Shown here: in pieces, positions 18,805 to 27,467 of the stretch | Numbering within the stretch: position 1 is the first letter of the stretch | Layout of the letters: every line of letters begins with the position of its first letter | Assembly: GCF_020215665.1 (NCBI RefSeq) | Contig: NZ_CP084061.1 | Location: forward strand, 5,113,001 to 5,177,000 | Source of the DNA: Blautia parvula | Lineage (GTDB): Bacteria > Bacillota > Clostridia > Lachnospirales > Lachnospiraceae | Direction of reading: 5' to 3' | DNA length: 64,000 bases | Position numbers and translations under genes: made by a program | Notes under the pieces: generated by a model | Database searches by the model: none | What the model was told of the DNA's origin: nothing | What the model saw: the letters and a program-made list of their open reading frames with translations, nothing else

Positions 18805-19197
18805 TTAGCTCTCCTTTGACTTAAGATTATCAAGTAGTCTTTCCATCTCATCTATAAACGCAGCATCTAAATGTTTGCCATTAGCTAGTGTAGAACAGTA
18901 TTGTAAAATCCCATCTTGAGGGGTGGGACTTTCAATAATCATATGCATTAATTGTTTTTGTGCCTCATAATCTTCTTGTTGTATTATGGGTATATATCCC
19001 CTCCCTGTTCTTGTTGCTGTTTTAATAATAGAGTCTACCTTAATATACCCCTTTGATGTAAGTGTTTTTAAAACCTTTACAACCGTGTTTCTGTTCAATT
19101 CCGGATTAGTCTTTAAGATGTCAGAAATTACGCATGGGTGCCCTATACCCCAGATTGTATACATGACAGCTTCTTCTTTTTCAAAAAGTGATATCAT
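18805..19197 (-). CDS. BlaI/MecI-family repressor
   Basis: Winged-helix repressor, 130 residues, the usual size. The DNA-binding part is near residues 10-75 (NPELNRNTVVKVLKTLTSKG). The C-terminal half is the dimerisation arm that family proteases act on. A strong GGAAAGGAGG site precedes ATG 19197. Forms an operon with the M56 protease and the 78-residue exported protein. It probably represses its own operon and the divergent secretion/ABC operon, given the shared 270-base control region. Confidence 0.9.
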   Translation of the reverse strand: MISLFEKEEAVMYTIWGIGHPCVISDILKTNPELNRNTVVKVLKTLTSKGYIKVDSIIKTATRTGRGYIPIIQQEDYEAQKQLMHMIIESPTPQDGILQYCSTLANGKHLDAAFIDEMERLLDNLKSKES

Positions 19198-19217
19198 ATT
19201 ATCCTCCTTTCCTTATA

Positions 19218-19246
19218 AGAATAAGATATATTGCATAAAGTGTCAA
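19218..19246 (-). promoter_or_regulatory. Promoter of the blaI-like operon
   Basis: On the minus strand TTGACA (19246-19241) and TATTCT (19223-19218) are 17 bp apart, about 20 bases before the blaI-like start. TCAAT-N6-ATTGA (19243-19258) overlaps the -35 and could be part of an operator. Confidence 0.65.
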
Positions 19247-19307
19247 TATAAAAATTGATAAAAATATACAAAGTTTATAAAGGTAATTTAATTACATTAT
19301 ATTAATA

Positions 19308-19336
19308 TTGACGAGTTGCTATTAATATGGTATTGT
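19308..19336 (+). promoter_or_regulatory. Promoter of the secreted-protein/ABC operon
   Basis: TTGACG (19308-19313) and TATTGT (19331-19336) with a 17-bp spacer, 131 bases before the first gene. It faces away from the blaI-like promoter in the same control region. Confidence 0.65.
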
Positions 19337-19339
19337 CAA

Positions 19340-19355
19340 TACATGATTATATGTA
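19340..19355. promoter_or_regulatory. TACAT-N6-ATGTA dyad at the expected transcription start
   Basis: TACATGATTATATGTA directly after the -10 box. BlaI/MecI operators are dyads built on TACA/TGTA half sites, so this is a plausible binding site for the neighbouring repressor. Spacing differs from the classic Staphylococcus sites, so it remains a candidate. Confidence 0.5.
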
Positions 19356-19467
19356 AAACGGATTATTTAATATATTCGAGAAAGAGGGGATTCCATTGTA
19401 CAGTATATAGTATTTAAGTGAGTAACCAATATATATCTGATATCGTTTACGAAAGGAGATAGACATT

Positions 19468-19854
19468 ATGAAGAATCGTGCCAAAAGAATCATAGCAATC
19501 GGGTTATTGCTTTCAACGGTATTTACATGTTCCATCCCCGTATATGCAGGCAAAGAATATTTTGCATTCACAACGAATGCTGTTGATAAAAGAACGGCGC
19601 CGGGGAAAAAGAGTGATTTGGAACAAGCAGCATATGTTACCACGACATATCATTCTACTAATAAATCCGTAGCGATTAATGTTGATAACGGCAGTATATA
19701 TGGTGTGGCGACAGGCAGTTGGTCTTTTTCGTCTCCTACGAAATCAAAGAAATTAGGATATATGGGATATGCCAATATGAAGGATACGTTCTATATTCAC
19801 TACGATCCCATGGGCGGTGTGGGCACAACGATCAGAGGACAGTATAATCCATGA
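19468..19854 (+). CDS. Secreted protein, possibly DUF2712-like
   Basis: 128 residues with a signal peptide ending near VYAG (residues 1-27) and a mature part of about 100 residues. Features are DKRTAPGKKSDLEQAAYVTT near the start of the mature part and a GTTIRGQYNP end; both recall the small secreted DUF2712 family, but this is from memory and weak. No cysteines in the mature part. GAAAGGAG precedes the ATG. It overlaps the next gene (lipoprotein) by 4 bases and is first in an operon with an ABC transporter, like secreted peptide systems. Function unknown. Confidence 0.7.
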   Translation: MKNRAKRIIAIGLLLSTVFTCSIPVYAGKEYFAFTTNAVDKRTAPGKKSDLEQAAYVTTTYHSTNKSVAINVDNGSIYGVATGSWSFSSPTKSKKLGYMGYANMKDTFYIHYDPMGGVGTTIRGQYNP

Positions 19855-20984
19855 ATAAGAAGAAGTTGATTTTAAGATTTATCATATTATATGCGATTTT
19901 GGGAGTGGGACTGATTTCTTGTGGCAGTAAGGAACAGCTCTCTTCAGTGGATTCAGAAAAAGAAGCAAAGACAAAAGCCAGTCAAGAGTCAAACAGTGCA
20001 TTCTTTGATTCATCGGTTACTGCATTCACAAGAAAAGAAGAAAACATCAGTATAGATGCTGATGTGGTGATTCCGGATGCAGTAAAGGAAAACACGGTTT
20101 ACTGTGCATCGGGAGAACCTCTGCCTTTGAGTGAAATGAGTGAAGAGATAAGAAATGATCTGCTTCCGCCCGATATTTCCCTGCAGTTTGATCATGAAGA
20201 CGACAGCGCCTTTTTTTCTCTGGAAAATTTAGAGGATATAGATAATGCATTTGTCCTTGCTTATAATAATTCCTGTGAATTTATAGTAAATTCCGGATTA
20301 TATCAGCATTACTCCAACTGCATTGTCACAGAAACCTTTGCAGAAGAATATAATGCAGATTTATACCAGAAGAAAGAAAATCTGGATTTCATGAGCCAGG
20401 CAGATGCTGCAGATACTGTCCGCCGGCTGTTTAAAAAGTATGGCATCAATCTGGGCGAGGTGGTAACTGCTTATGTTATGGATCATGAGACCATGCAGCA
20501 GGAAGAGGATACAACAGATATCAGCGGAGAAGCAGACCCCTCCCTGAAAAAAGAATCCTGGTCTTCGGCAGATGATACCTATTATTTTTATTTTCGGCAG
20601 GAATATAACGGGATTCCTATTATCTATAATCTTTACACGGGTCAGGGATTTGAAGACGGGGAGGAGGCCACAGTTATGCTGAATCCATCCGGCATAGTAG
20701 GGGCTGGTATTCAAGGATGTTATGCGTGGACACAGACGGATGCGGTGGATTTAATATCACTTGATAAAGCGGCCGACACATTTTTTCAAAACTATAAGGG
20801 CCTTGTGGGTACTTCCTATGAGGTAAAACGGATTTCTTTCATGATGGATATAATTCCGGGGAAGGATTACAGGGCAGAACTAAGGCCAGTATGGGTTTTT
20901 GACACAACAGTTTCGGGTGAGGATTATTCTTTTGAAAGTAAAATAGTTATCGATGCTGTGAATGGTCAGGAATTGACAGTTTAA
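19851..20984 (+). CDS. Lipoprotein of unknown function in the ABC operon
   Basis: 377 residues; lipobox GVGLISCGS with Cys near residue 24, then a Ser/Lys/Glu-rich linker. The body has two possibly repeated alpha/beta parts, and its end (SKIVIDAVNGQELTV) resembles the last strand of PepSY/YycI-like domains. I cannot name the family. ATGA overlap with the preceding secreted protein gene indicates coupled translation. The product would sit on the outer face of the membrane beside the transporter, perhaps as an immunity, sensing or substrate-handling protein. Confidence 0.7.
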   Translation: MNKKKLILRFIILYAILGVGLISCGSKEQLSSVDSEKEAKTKASQESNSAFFDSSVTAFTRKEENISIDADVVIPDAVKENTVYCASGEPLPLSEMSEEIRNDLLPPDISLQFDHEDDSAFFSLENLEDIDNAFVLAYNNSCEFIVNSGLYQHYSNCIVTETFAEEYNADLYQKKENLDFMSQADAADTVRRLFKKYGINLGEVVTAYVMDHETMQQEEDTTDISGEADPSLKKESWSSADDTYYFYFRQEYNGIPIIYNLYTGQGFEDGEEATVMLNPSGIVGAGIQGCYAWTQTDAVDLISLDKAADTFFQNYKGLVGTSYEVKRISFMMDIIPGKDYRAELRPVWVFDTTVSGEDYSFESKIVIDAVNGQELTV

Positions 20985-20999
20985 CCGGACTGCTCAGTT

Positions 21000-21044
21000 G
21001 GAGGTTGAGGCAGACAGCTCTGGCGGCTTTTGCACTCAACCTCC
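21000..21044 (+). promoter_or_regulatory. Stable hairpin inside the ABC operon
   Basis: GGAGGTTGAG (21000-21009) and CTCAACCTCC (21035-21044) pair perfectly, with no T-run after them. It lies in the 114-base gap between the lipoprotein and first permease genes and may mark mRNA processing or protect the upstream part of the message. Confidence 0.55.
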
Positions 21045-21098
21045 CGGGCATAGAAGAAATATTTAGAACTCTGAGTTTATATAAAACAGGAGAATTAT

Positions 21099-21866
21099 AT
21101 GGGAATTTTTCGAATGGATATGAAGAGGGCTTTTCTAAATAAGAGGTTTGTACTGATCGTTCTGGCAGCAGCGATTTTATGGTACTGGAACAGCCGGAGG
21201 TTTTTCCTGGAAATGGATGTTTTGGGGATATTCTTTGGAACAGTGGGGCGGAGTACAGTTGTATATATTACTATGGCAGTCTGTAATGGTGTTTATGGAT
21301 TAAGCGTATGTGAAGATATGCAGGACCATGAAATTAAAAATATACTCTGCAGGGTTTCACTTCAAAAATATGTAATATCCAAAGTATTGGTCTGTGTTAT
21401 TGGAACTATTGCAGTCTATTGCCTGGGAACTTTTTTGTACCTGGCTTTTGAATTGACCCAGTATCCGCTGGTATCAGACAGCGGCCTGGCTGTGGAAAAT
21501 TTAAAAGAGATTACAACCTTTGGATTTATGCTTCCTGAGCACACAATGGGATTTATCTTTCTTCAAACGCTGGTGAATGGAATCTGCTGCAGTTGTATGG
21601 CGGCGGCATCTTTGGCTTTGTCTGCTTATATACGAGATGGCTTCCTGGTATTGTGTGTACCGCCTGTCTTATTTTTTATCTTGATTTTTGTTTCCAATTA
21701 TATAATAAAATTTTCTGCAGATGTAGAAAGTATGTTTTGGGTGGTCAGTACCAATCAACCCTGTACTCTGTTCTTTCTGTATATTGCCATATTTGCACTC
21801 TGTTTTTACATAGGTTCCTGCATTTTGTTGTATTTTGGAATCAGGAGGTACGAGTATGAAGCATAG
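21099..21866 (+). CDS. ABC-2-type transporter permease, first of two
   Basis: 255 residues with about six membrane segments (FVLIVLAAAILWYW near 15; VLVCVIGTIAVYCLGTFLYL near 105; LVLCVPPVLFFILIFVSNYI near 185; FLYIAIFALCFYIGSCILLY near the end). The layout, including a charged loop after the second segment, is that of ABC-2 membrane proteins used for peptide, antibiotic or lipid export and self-protection. It overlaps the next permease by 11 bases. Substrate unknown. Confidence 0.8.
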   Translation: MGIFRMDMKRAFLNKRFVLIVLAAAILWYWNSRRFFLEMDVLGIFFGTVGRSTVVYITMAVCNGVYGLSVCEDMQDHEIKNILCRVSLQKYVISKVLVCVIGTIAVYCLGTFLYLAFELTQYPLVSDSGLAVENLKEITTFGFMLPEHTMGFIFLQTLVNGICCSCMAAASLALSAYIRDGFLVLCVPPVLFFILIFVSNYIIKFSADVESMFWVVSTNQPCTLFFLYIAIFALCFYIGSCILLYFGIRRYEYEA

Positions 21867-22704
21867 ACATCGTATTCTGCGGATAACCAGATATCAGTTA
21901 ATACAATTGATCCGCAATCCCAGACTGTATATGATCGTTATCTGTAATTTCATATTTTTAAGTACATTGATGTCTTCCCTCCGCACATTTTTGGAAATGC
22001 ATCAGTTGAAAGCAACTCCTTTTTTATTCAGCTTTTTATTTATCCATCCATCGGTTATTTTCTGTTTTCTGGCAGGGGTGGCTCTGTTGTTCAGCAATGC
22101 ACCGTTTTTTAACCGCTCCCAAATGTTTTTGACCATAAGAACCGGAAAAATCGTATGGGCAATGGGACAGATATGTTATATTGTTTTGGGCAGCGTGTTA
22201 TATTTTCTTATGCTTTACCTTATGAGTTTGATTTTTCTGTTTCCCCATATTTCATTCAGAAATGAGTGGGGTAATGTTTGGAATACATTGGCACGGACAG
22301 ATGCGGGACTTAACAGCGGAATCCCTTTGTTGGTGCCTGTAGATATCTTGAATCGGTTTAAGCCTATGGAGGCCCTGGGCTGGACCTGTCTGATGGGAAT
22401 TTTAAATGCGGTTCTGATTGGATTGGTGTTGTTTTTCTGCAATCTGTTCCTGAGACGTGAGGCAGGGATTGCGGCCGCAATGCTGGTGCTCCTGGCTCCA
22501 TACCGCCTTTCTTTTATGCCGACCCCTATTCATTATCTGGCAACCGCAGCCTGGCTGGACCCCTCGTATCTGTTTTACAGTCCCACTTACAGAGGCCCTG
22601 ACGCCATACAGCAAATCCTTATTTTGGGTGTCTTGATCACCATATTGTTCCTGGGATGTATATACGGTATCCTGCACAAAGATCTTCCGGAGGTTGAAGA
22701 ATGA
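21856..22704 (+). CDS. ABC transporter permease, second of two
   Basis: 282 residues from ATG 21856, preceded by CAGGAGG; a TTG at 21835 is in frame but less likely. Six membrane segments (PSVIFCFLAGVALLFSNAPF; ICYIVLGSVLYFLMLYLMSL; LILGVLITILFLGCIYGIL). No cytoplasmic ATPase domain; the ATPase gene follows with a 4-base overlap. Together with the 255-residue permease it probably forms the membrane pair of one exporter. Confidence 0.78.
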   Translation: MKHRHRILRITRYQLIQLIRNPRLYMIVICNFIFLSTLMSSLRTFLEMHQLKATPFLFSFLFIHPSVIFCFLAGVALLFSNAPFFNRSQMFLTIRTGKIVWAMGQICYIVLGSVLYFLMLYLMSLIFLFPHISFRNEWGNVWNTLARTDAGLNSGIPLLVPVDILNRFKPMEALGWTCLMGILNAVLIGLVLFFCNLFLRREAGIAAAMLVLLAPYRLSFMPTPIHYLATAAWLDPSYLFYSPTYRGPDAIQQILILGVLITILFLGCIYGILHKDLPEVEE

Positions 22705-23339
22705 ACCATATCATAGAAGTGAAAAATGTTTACAAATCATTTAAAAATATTGAGGTTCTGCATGATGTCAGCTTGCAGGTAGATGCGGGGAGTATTTGCG
22801 GAATCATAGGAAGAAACGGCTCCGGGAAGACGGTGCTTTTTAAATGCATCTGTGGCTTTTTGCAGACAGACAGGGGTGAGATACAGATAGAAGGAAAAGC
22901 TGTGGGAAAGGATAAAAGTACCCTGTCAAATCTGGGAATCATCATAGAATCACCCGGATTTTTGAGGCATTACAGCGGTTACAAAAACCTGGAATTTTTA
23001 ATGGGACTGAACGGTAAGGCTGACAGGGAAAAGATAAATGCTGTCTTAGACCTGGTGGGCCTTGCGGAGCAGAAGAATAAAAAAGTCGGCAAATATTCCA
23101 TGGGGATGCGCCAGAGACTGGGAATTGCCCAGGCCATCATGGAGGAACAGAACATTTTAATTCTGGACGAGCCCATGAATGGCCTGGACAATCAGGGAGT
23201 AGAAGATATCCGTAAATTACTGCTGAAATTAAAAGAAAAAGGAACTGCCATACTGCTTGCCAGCCATAACCAGGAAGATATCCGGCAGTTGTGCGACTTC
23301 GTATACGAGATGGATTCGGGCCGCATACAGAGAAAATAG
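22701..23339 (+). CDS. ABC transporter ATP-binding protein
   Basis: 212-residue ATPase. Walker A GIIGRNGSGKTVLFK near residue 35, a signature GKYSMGMRQRLGIAQA near 135, Walker B NILILDEPMNGLDNQ near 155 and switch His in LLASHNQEDI near 190. Similar in type to BcrA/export ATPases that work with ABC-2 permeases. Last gene of the secreted protein/lipoprotein/permease operon; two hairpins follow. Confidence 0.93.
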   Translation: MNHIIEVKNVYKSFKNIEVLHDVSLQVDAGSICGIIGRNGSGKTVLFKCICGFLQTDRGEIQIEGKAVGKDKSTLSNLGIIIESPGFLRHYSGYKNLEFLMGLNGKADREKINAVLDLVGLAEQKNKKVGKYSMGMRQRLGIAQAIMEEQNILILDEPMNGLDNQGVEDIRKLLLKLKEKGTAILLASHNQEDIRQLCDFVYEMDSGRIQRK

Positions 23340-23342
23340 GAG

Positions 23343-23362
23343 AGCCGGCAAAACGGCTTTTT
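23343..23362 (+). terminator. Short terminator after the ABC operon
   Basis: AGCCG (23343-23347) pairs with CGGCT (23354-23358), then T residues. The same hairpin could serve the MATE gene on the other strand, though its T-run there is weak. Confidence 0.6.
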
Positions 23363-24738
23363 CAGACATGGACCGCGACTGTTTTCGTGGTCCATTTTCT
23401 TGATCTCCAGCGTATCAGATATGCGGTGCCCCGGAAAAATTCATCCATGGCAAAGGCAATCCAGCATCCCGTCAGCCCAAGCCCCATGCGGATTCCGAGA
23501 ATGTAGGAAAATAGAATGCTCATGGTCCAGCAGGATATCATGGACACTGCCATGGGGTAGATCACATCACCGGCACCGCGCAGGGAATTTTCCTCCACAT
23601 GGTTAAATCCTCTGCCTATCTCCACCAGTATATCGATGAGCATCAGATGCCTGCCCATGGAAATGATCTGCGGGTCTGAGGTAAAGCATCCAAGCAGTGG
23701 TTCCGCCAGCAGAAAGATCAGAAAGGACAGCATCACATTGGCGCTTATGGTCAGTTTCAGGTTCTGCAGGTTCAGACGGTATGCCTGTTCATACTTCCCC
23801 GCTCCGGCAAGCCAGCCGATCATCAGGGAGGTGGACAGCCCAAGACTCATGCCGAACACATATACATAAAAGACAATATTGGATACATAGATTTTGGTGG
23901 AAATGGCAGCAACCCCTAAAATGGCGATAATGGAGGTGGAAACCACCTGGGAGAGGTTGTAGGATATGCTGCTGATCCCGCCCGGAACTCCTACCTTCAG
24001 CATGGTCACGGCAATCTTCAGAGAGGCAGGGGTTTTCTGTCTGAAATGCAGCCCAAGAGGTATTTTCCGCAGGAAGGTAAGGATCAGGAGCAGTCCGAAA
24101 AGCTGGCTGCACACATAGGCGGCGGCAATACCGGTTACCCCTGAGACAGGAAGTTCTATAGGCCGGAAAATGACCAGATAAGCCAGTGCTGCATTCATGC
24201 CATTCATGGTCAGGGAGACACAGACAGATATCTTAGGCTTACCGTAGCTTCTGAAAATGCCGGAGATACTGGAGGTCACTGCCTGGAAAAAGGAAAACTG
24301 CACCGCAATCCGGAAATAAGTGACCGCATAATCCAATACCTGTCCCTCCAGATGCATAAGACCCAAAAGCGGCTTTGCAGCCAGGGAGAGACAGGTGCCG
24401 AGAACAAGGCTCAGGGAACCGCACAGGATAATGGAAGTGAGAGCTGCATCAGAAGCTTTTTCCGTATTTTCCGCGCCCAGATTGTGATTGATCACAATGG
24501 AGGCACCTGTGCCGATCACGGTATAAAAGGTGAGTATCATCCCCAGAAGCTGGGTGGCAGAGCCGACGGCAGCCACCGCGTCATCTGAGTAATGGGAGAG
24601 CATAAGGGTATTGATGGTGCCCATCATGTTGAGCAGCAGCATTTCCGTAAAAAACGGAACGAAAATACGGGACAGGGTCATCGTGCCCTGGGGTGTCTTC
24701 ATAATGCTGAGTGTTTTGTCATAATGAAAGAATTTCAT
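23362..24738 (-). CDS. MATE-family efflux transporter
   Basis: 458-residue multidrug/metabolite exporter of the MATE family with twelve expected membrane segments. Typical parts: FVPFFTEMLLLNMMGTINTL at the N-terminal segment, SVCVSLTMNGMNAALAYLVI near 175, and VGVPGGISSISYNLSQVVST near 250 at the start of the second half. ATG 24738 is preceded by GGAAAGGAAAT-like purines. It lies 81 bases after the GH2 gene on the same strand, an odd partner for a hydrolase; substrate unknown. Confidence 0.92.
   Translation of the reverse strand: MKFFHYDKTLSIMKTPQGTMTLSRIFVPFFTEMLLLNMMGTINTLMLSHYSDDAVAAVGSATQLLGMILTFYTVIGTGASIVINHNLGAENTEKASDAALTSIILCGSLSLVLGTCLSLAAKPLLGLMHLEGQVLDYAVTYFRIAVQFSFFQAVTSSISGIFRSYGKPKISVCVSLTMNGMNAALAYLVIFRPIELPVSGVTGIAAAYVCSQLFGLLLILTFLRKIPLGLHFRQKTPASLKIAVTMLKVGVPGGISSISYNLSQVVSTSIIAILGVAAISTKIYVSNIVFYVYVFGMSLGLSTSLMIGWLAGAGKYEQAYRLNLQNLKLTISANVMLSFLIFLLAEPLLGCFTSDPQIISMGRHLMLIDILVEIGRGFNHVEENSLRGAGDVIYPMAVSMISCWTMSILFSYILGIRMGLGLTGCWIAFAMDEFFRGTAYLIRWRSRKWTTKTVAVHV
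23368..23399 (+). terminator. Second terminator, inside the 3' end of the MATE gene
   Basis: ATGGACCGCG (23368-23377) pairs with CGTGGTCCAT (23386-23395) with one G-T pair, then TTTTCTT. The same bases encode the last residues of the MATE protein on the minus strand. Confidence 0.7.
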
Positions 24739-24819
24739 GGAATTTCCTTTCTGAAGGCCTTTGGCTGTCTGGCCGCGGGTAACGGCGCAGTCCTGTCTGT
24801 GCTCCTGTTTTTCCCTGTG

Positions 24820-27261
24820 TTATTTTAAGGGGGGAAGAGTCAGGACAGCCGTTTTTATATTTGCCTCCGCATCACCGGAAACGGTAATGGTCATTTCTTT
24901 TTCCTCATCTATATAGTTTACATAAATCAACAATCTGCCGTGATATACCCGTCTGAAGGCGGCGCAGTAATCTGTCACATCTGCCAGATCTCCATTTTCC
25001 AGACCCAGTATTCTGCCGTTTTCCGCATTCACATGTAAAAGTGAGGTGTCCGATAAAACAGGATTTCCCCAGGTGTCTTTCATGTGCACTTCAATCTGAC
25101 GAAACGCCGGTTCCGTGGCGGAAGGAAGTGTATCCTCATAACAGTGCAGGGATATCTTACAGGCCGTGCCGGTGGTAGTCAGAGCATGGGATACTTCTGT
25201 ACCGTCCGAAGCTTTTCCAAGGGCTTTCAGCGTACCGGGAACATAGGCAGTGGTGAGTATAATGGCGTCGCGGGCCGGGTCCTTTTGAAAAGTGCCCAGA
25301 CATTTTTCATTCAGCCATATCTCAGCCTGAGGCAGATTCGTATAACATTTCACAAGCACTTCCTCTTCTTCCGGGTAGTTCCAGGTATCAGATACAGGAG
25401 TCCATTCCCCACGGTCTGCATCCGGACGGGCTGTGGACAGATGTACCATAGGTTTGGAGGACCAGAGGCTCTGTCTGCGGTAATAGCCCGGTTTTTCAAA
25501 TCCTGCAAGGGTCAGAAGACCGGCACCGGAGCCGTGGATGGGCCAGCCTTTCGCTTCCCCCAGATAATCAATTCCGGTCCAGAGAAACTGTCCTGAGATA
25601 TAGGGATTCTTTGTCACGGCTTCCCATGCTTCCAGGCTGTGTCCATTCTCGCTTCCGATGAAAGGTTTATCCGGAAACCTGCGGTGGCTTTCCTCGTAGA
25701 GATGCTCCTTGTAGTTGTATCCTGCCACATCCAGGGAATCCAGAAATCCCAGCCGGGAGGACAGTTCGGGAAAGGCAGCCGCCAGGGTGACAGGACGTGT
25801 CGTGTCAATCTCTTTTACGATTTTTGTGAGTCTCCCGGCCAGTACAGCCAGGCGTCCGGCATCCGGCCTTTTGGGATTATATTGCCGTTCCTCTGCCGGT
25901 TTATCCGCATCGTTGTTGCCGGTCATGGTGGTGAAGGAAGAGTGGCAGTAAGGGTCATTGGGGTAGTCGATCTCGTTGCCGATACTCCACATGATAATGG
26001 AAGGATGGCAGCGGTCCCGGCGTACCAGGTCCGTCAGGTCCTCTTTGTGCCACCTGGGGAAATCCAGGTAGTACCCCTGATGCTTTGGCGGATACACATT
26101 ATGTCCTGTGCTCCACTTGTTTTTTGGCCCCTCCCATTCGTCGAAAGCCTCATCTATAACAAGAAATCCCATGGAATCACACAGGTCATAAAGCTCCGGC
26201 ATATGGGGATTGTGGCTCATGCGGATGGCGTTGCAGCCCATATCTTTCAGTTTTTTCAGACGCCTTTCCCACACGGGTACGGGTACAGCGGCGCCCAGGC
26301 AGCCCGCGTCGTGGTGAACACAGACGCCTTTTATCAGCATGTTTTTGTCGTTCAGGAAAAAGCCTGTATCCGGATCAAAACGGATGCTGCGGATGCCGAC
26401 CCTGCGGCTGTCAGCCATGTACTCTTTGCCGCAGCAGGCTTCGCCGGAAACATCGTCTGCAGGGCAGAGCCGGGTTTCCAGGGTATATAGATCCGGTGAA
26501 TCAGGGGACCACAGGGCGGGAGAAAGAACTTCACCTGTGGCTTTGGCCCTGCATGCAGTACCGGCAGGGATGTGCATATTTACAGAGACTTCAGCCTGCA
26601 TCTTATCGGCTGCGGAACTGCAGTTTTCTATAGCAGACTCTGTACTTTCAGTTTTTACCAGTCTGAACTTTGCTGTAATCTGTACATCCTGCTGTGTGTC
26701 ATTTTTTATTTCACAGGAAGCGCGGAAATGAGCTTTTTGGGAAGAAACTTCAGGGGTTTCAAAGGCCATGCTCCCGGGGATCACATGTACGGGTTCCTGC
26801 ACAAGGAGCTGTACTTTTCTGGTGATGCCGGAACCGGTGAACCAGCGGGAATCCACAATATCCCTGTGGTCTGCGCAGACACAGATGACATTCTCCCGGT
26901 CAAAGCTGAACTGTTCCGTAATGTCATAAGTAAAGGAAATATATCCGTTGGGCCTGTTTCCCAGGTAATAGCTGTTGCACCAGACACGGCTGTTCTTGTA
27001 GACGCCGTCGAAGGCCAGATACAGGCGTCTGCCTTTCCAGGACTCCCGGGGCGTGATACGGAAACGGTACCATCCAATTCCTCCTGCCAGATACCCGGTC
27101 CCGCTGGAATACTCTCTGGAAAAGGGCAGGGTGACAGACCAGTCATGGGGAAGGGAAACACTCTCCCAGTCTGAATCATCGTACCATGCCTGCCAGGCAT
27201 CCGGGCAGTCTCCCAGGTGGAATCTGCAGTTTTTGTTTATGGGATAATATGTTGTATTCAT
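24820..27261 (-). CDS. GH2 glycoside hydrolase, probable beta-galactosidase
   Basis: 813 residues from ATG 27261 (AGGAGG upstream); a further upstream start at 27312 would lie past the ribosome site. GH2 order: sugar-binding beta-sandwich (WYDDSDWESVSLPHDWSV), Ig-like domain, TIM barrel with acid/base Glu in IIMWSIGNEIDYP near residue 425 and nucleophile Glu in FIGSENGHSLEAW near 555, then two C-terminal Ig-like domains (GRILGLENGDLADVTDY). No signal peptide, so cytoplasmic. Beta-galactosidase is the likeliest activity from context; beta-glucuronidase cannot be excluded. Confidence 0.9.
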   Translation of the reverse strand: MNTTYYPINKNCRFHLGDCPDAWQAWYDDSDWESVSLPHDWSVTLPFSREYSSGTGYLAGGIGWYRFRITPRESWKGRRLYLAFDGVYKNSRVWCNSYYLGNRPNGYISFTYDITEQFSFDRENVICVCADHRDIVDSRWFTGSGITRKVQLLVQEPVHVIPGSMAFETPEVSSQKAHFRASCEIKNDTQQDVQITAKFRLVKTESTESAIENCSSAADKMQAEVSVNMHIPAGTACRAKATGEVLSPALWSPDSPDLYTLETRLCPADDVSGEACCGKEYMADSRRVGIRSIRFDPDTGFFLNDKNMLIKGVCVHHDAGCLGAAVPVPVWERRLKKLKDMGCNAIRMSHNPHMPELYDLCDSMGFLVIDEAFDEWEGPKNKWSTGHNVYPPKHQGYYLDFPRWHKEDLTDLVRRDRCHPSIIMWSIGNEIDYPNDPYCHSSFTTMTGNNDADKPAEERQYNPKRPDAGRLAVLAGRLTKIVKEIDTTRPVTLAAAFPELSSRLGFLDSLDVAGYNYKEHLYEESHRRFPDKPFIGSENGHSLEAWEAVTKNPYISGQFLWTGIDYLGEAKGWPIHGSGAGLLTLAGFEKPGYYRRQSLWSSKPMVHLSTARPDADRGEWTPVSDTWNYPEEEEVLVKCYTNLPQAEIWLNEKCLGTFQKDPARDAIILTTAYVPGTLKALGKASDGTEVSHALTTTGTACKISLHCYEDTLPSATEPAFRQIEVHMKDTWGNPVLSDTSLLHVNAENGRILGLENGDLADVTDYCAAFRRVYHGRLLIYVNYIDEEKEMTITVSGDAEANIKTAVLTLPPLK

Positions 27262-27350
27262 GATAGAAATACCTCCTGATATATATTTTTGGCAACTGTT
27301 TTGTCCCCACACAGTGTCATCCTTTTGGTTCCATTTTTCTGCTAAAACAT

Positions 27351-27378
27351 ATTATAGGGAACCCGCCGGGGAAAACAA
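27351..27378 (-). promoter_or_regulatory. Promoter of the GH2/MATE pair
   Basis: On the minus strand TTGTTT (27378-27373) and TATAAT (27356-27351) with a 16-bp spacer, 90 bases before the GH2 start. Confidence 0.55.
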
Positions 27379-27429
27379 TGGAATTAAGAGAGACTTATTG
27401 TAAATCAGCGACTTTTTTACGGAAAAGCA

Positions 27430-27458
27430 TTGTAAAAATACGCGAGGTGTAGTAGAAT
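27430..27458 (+). promoter_or_regulatory. Promoter of the GH43/GH51 operon
   Basis: TTGTAA (27430-27435) and TAGAAT (27453-27458) with a 17-bp spacer. The LacI-type operator begins 10 bases after the -10 box, where transcription should start. Confidence 0.65.
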
Positions 27459-27467
27459 GAAATAAAT

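Noticed and set aside
19468-19854. Lactococcin 972-type bacteriocin
   Set aside because: Gene context is similar (secreted protein, ABC transporter), but the protein lacks the pattern I know for that family; kept only as a secreted protein of unknown function.
25639-26490. 283-codon plus-strand frame within GH2
   Set aside because: Antisense to a complete GH2 gene with both catalytic Glu residues.
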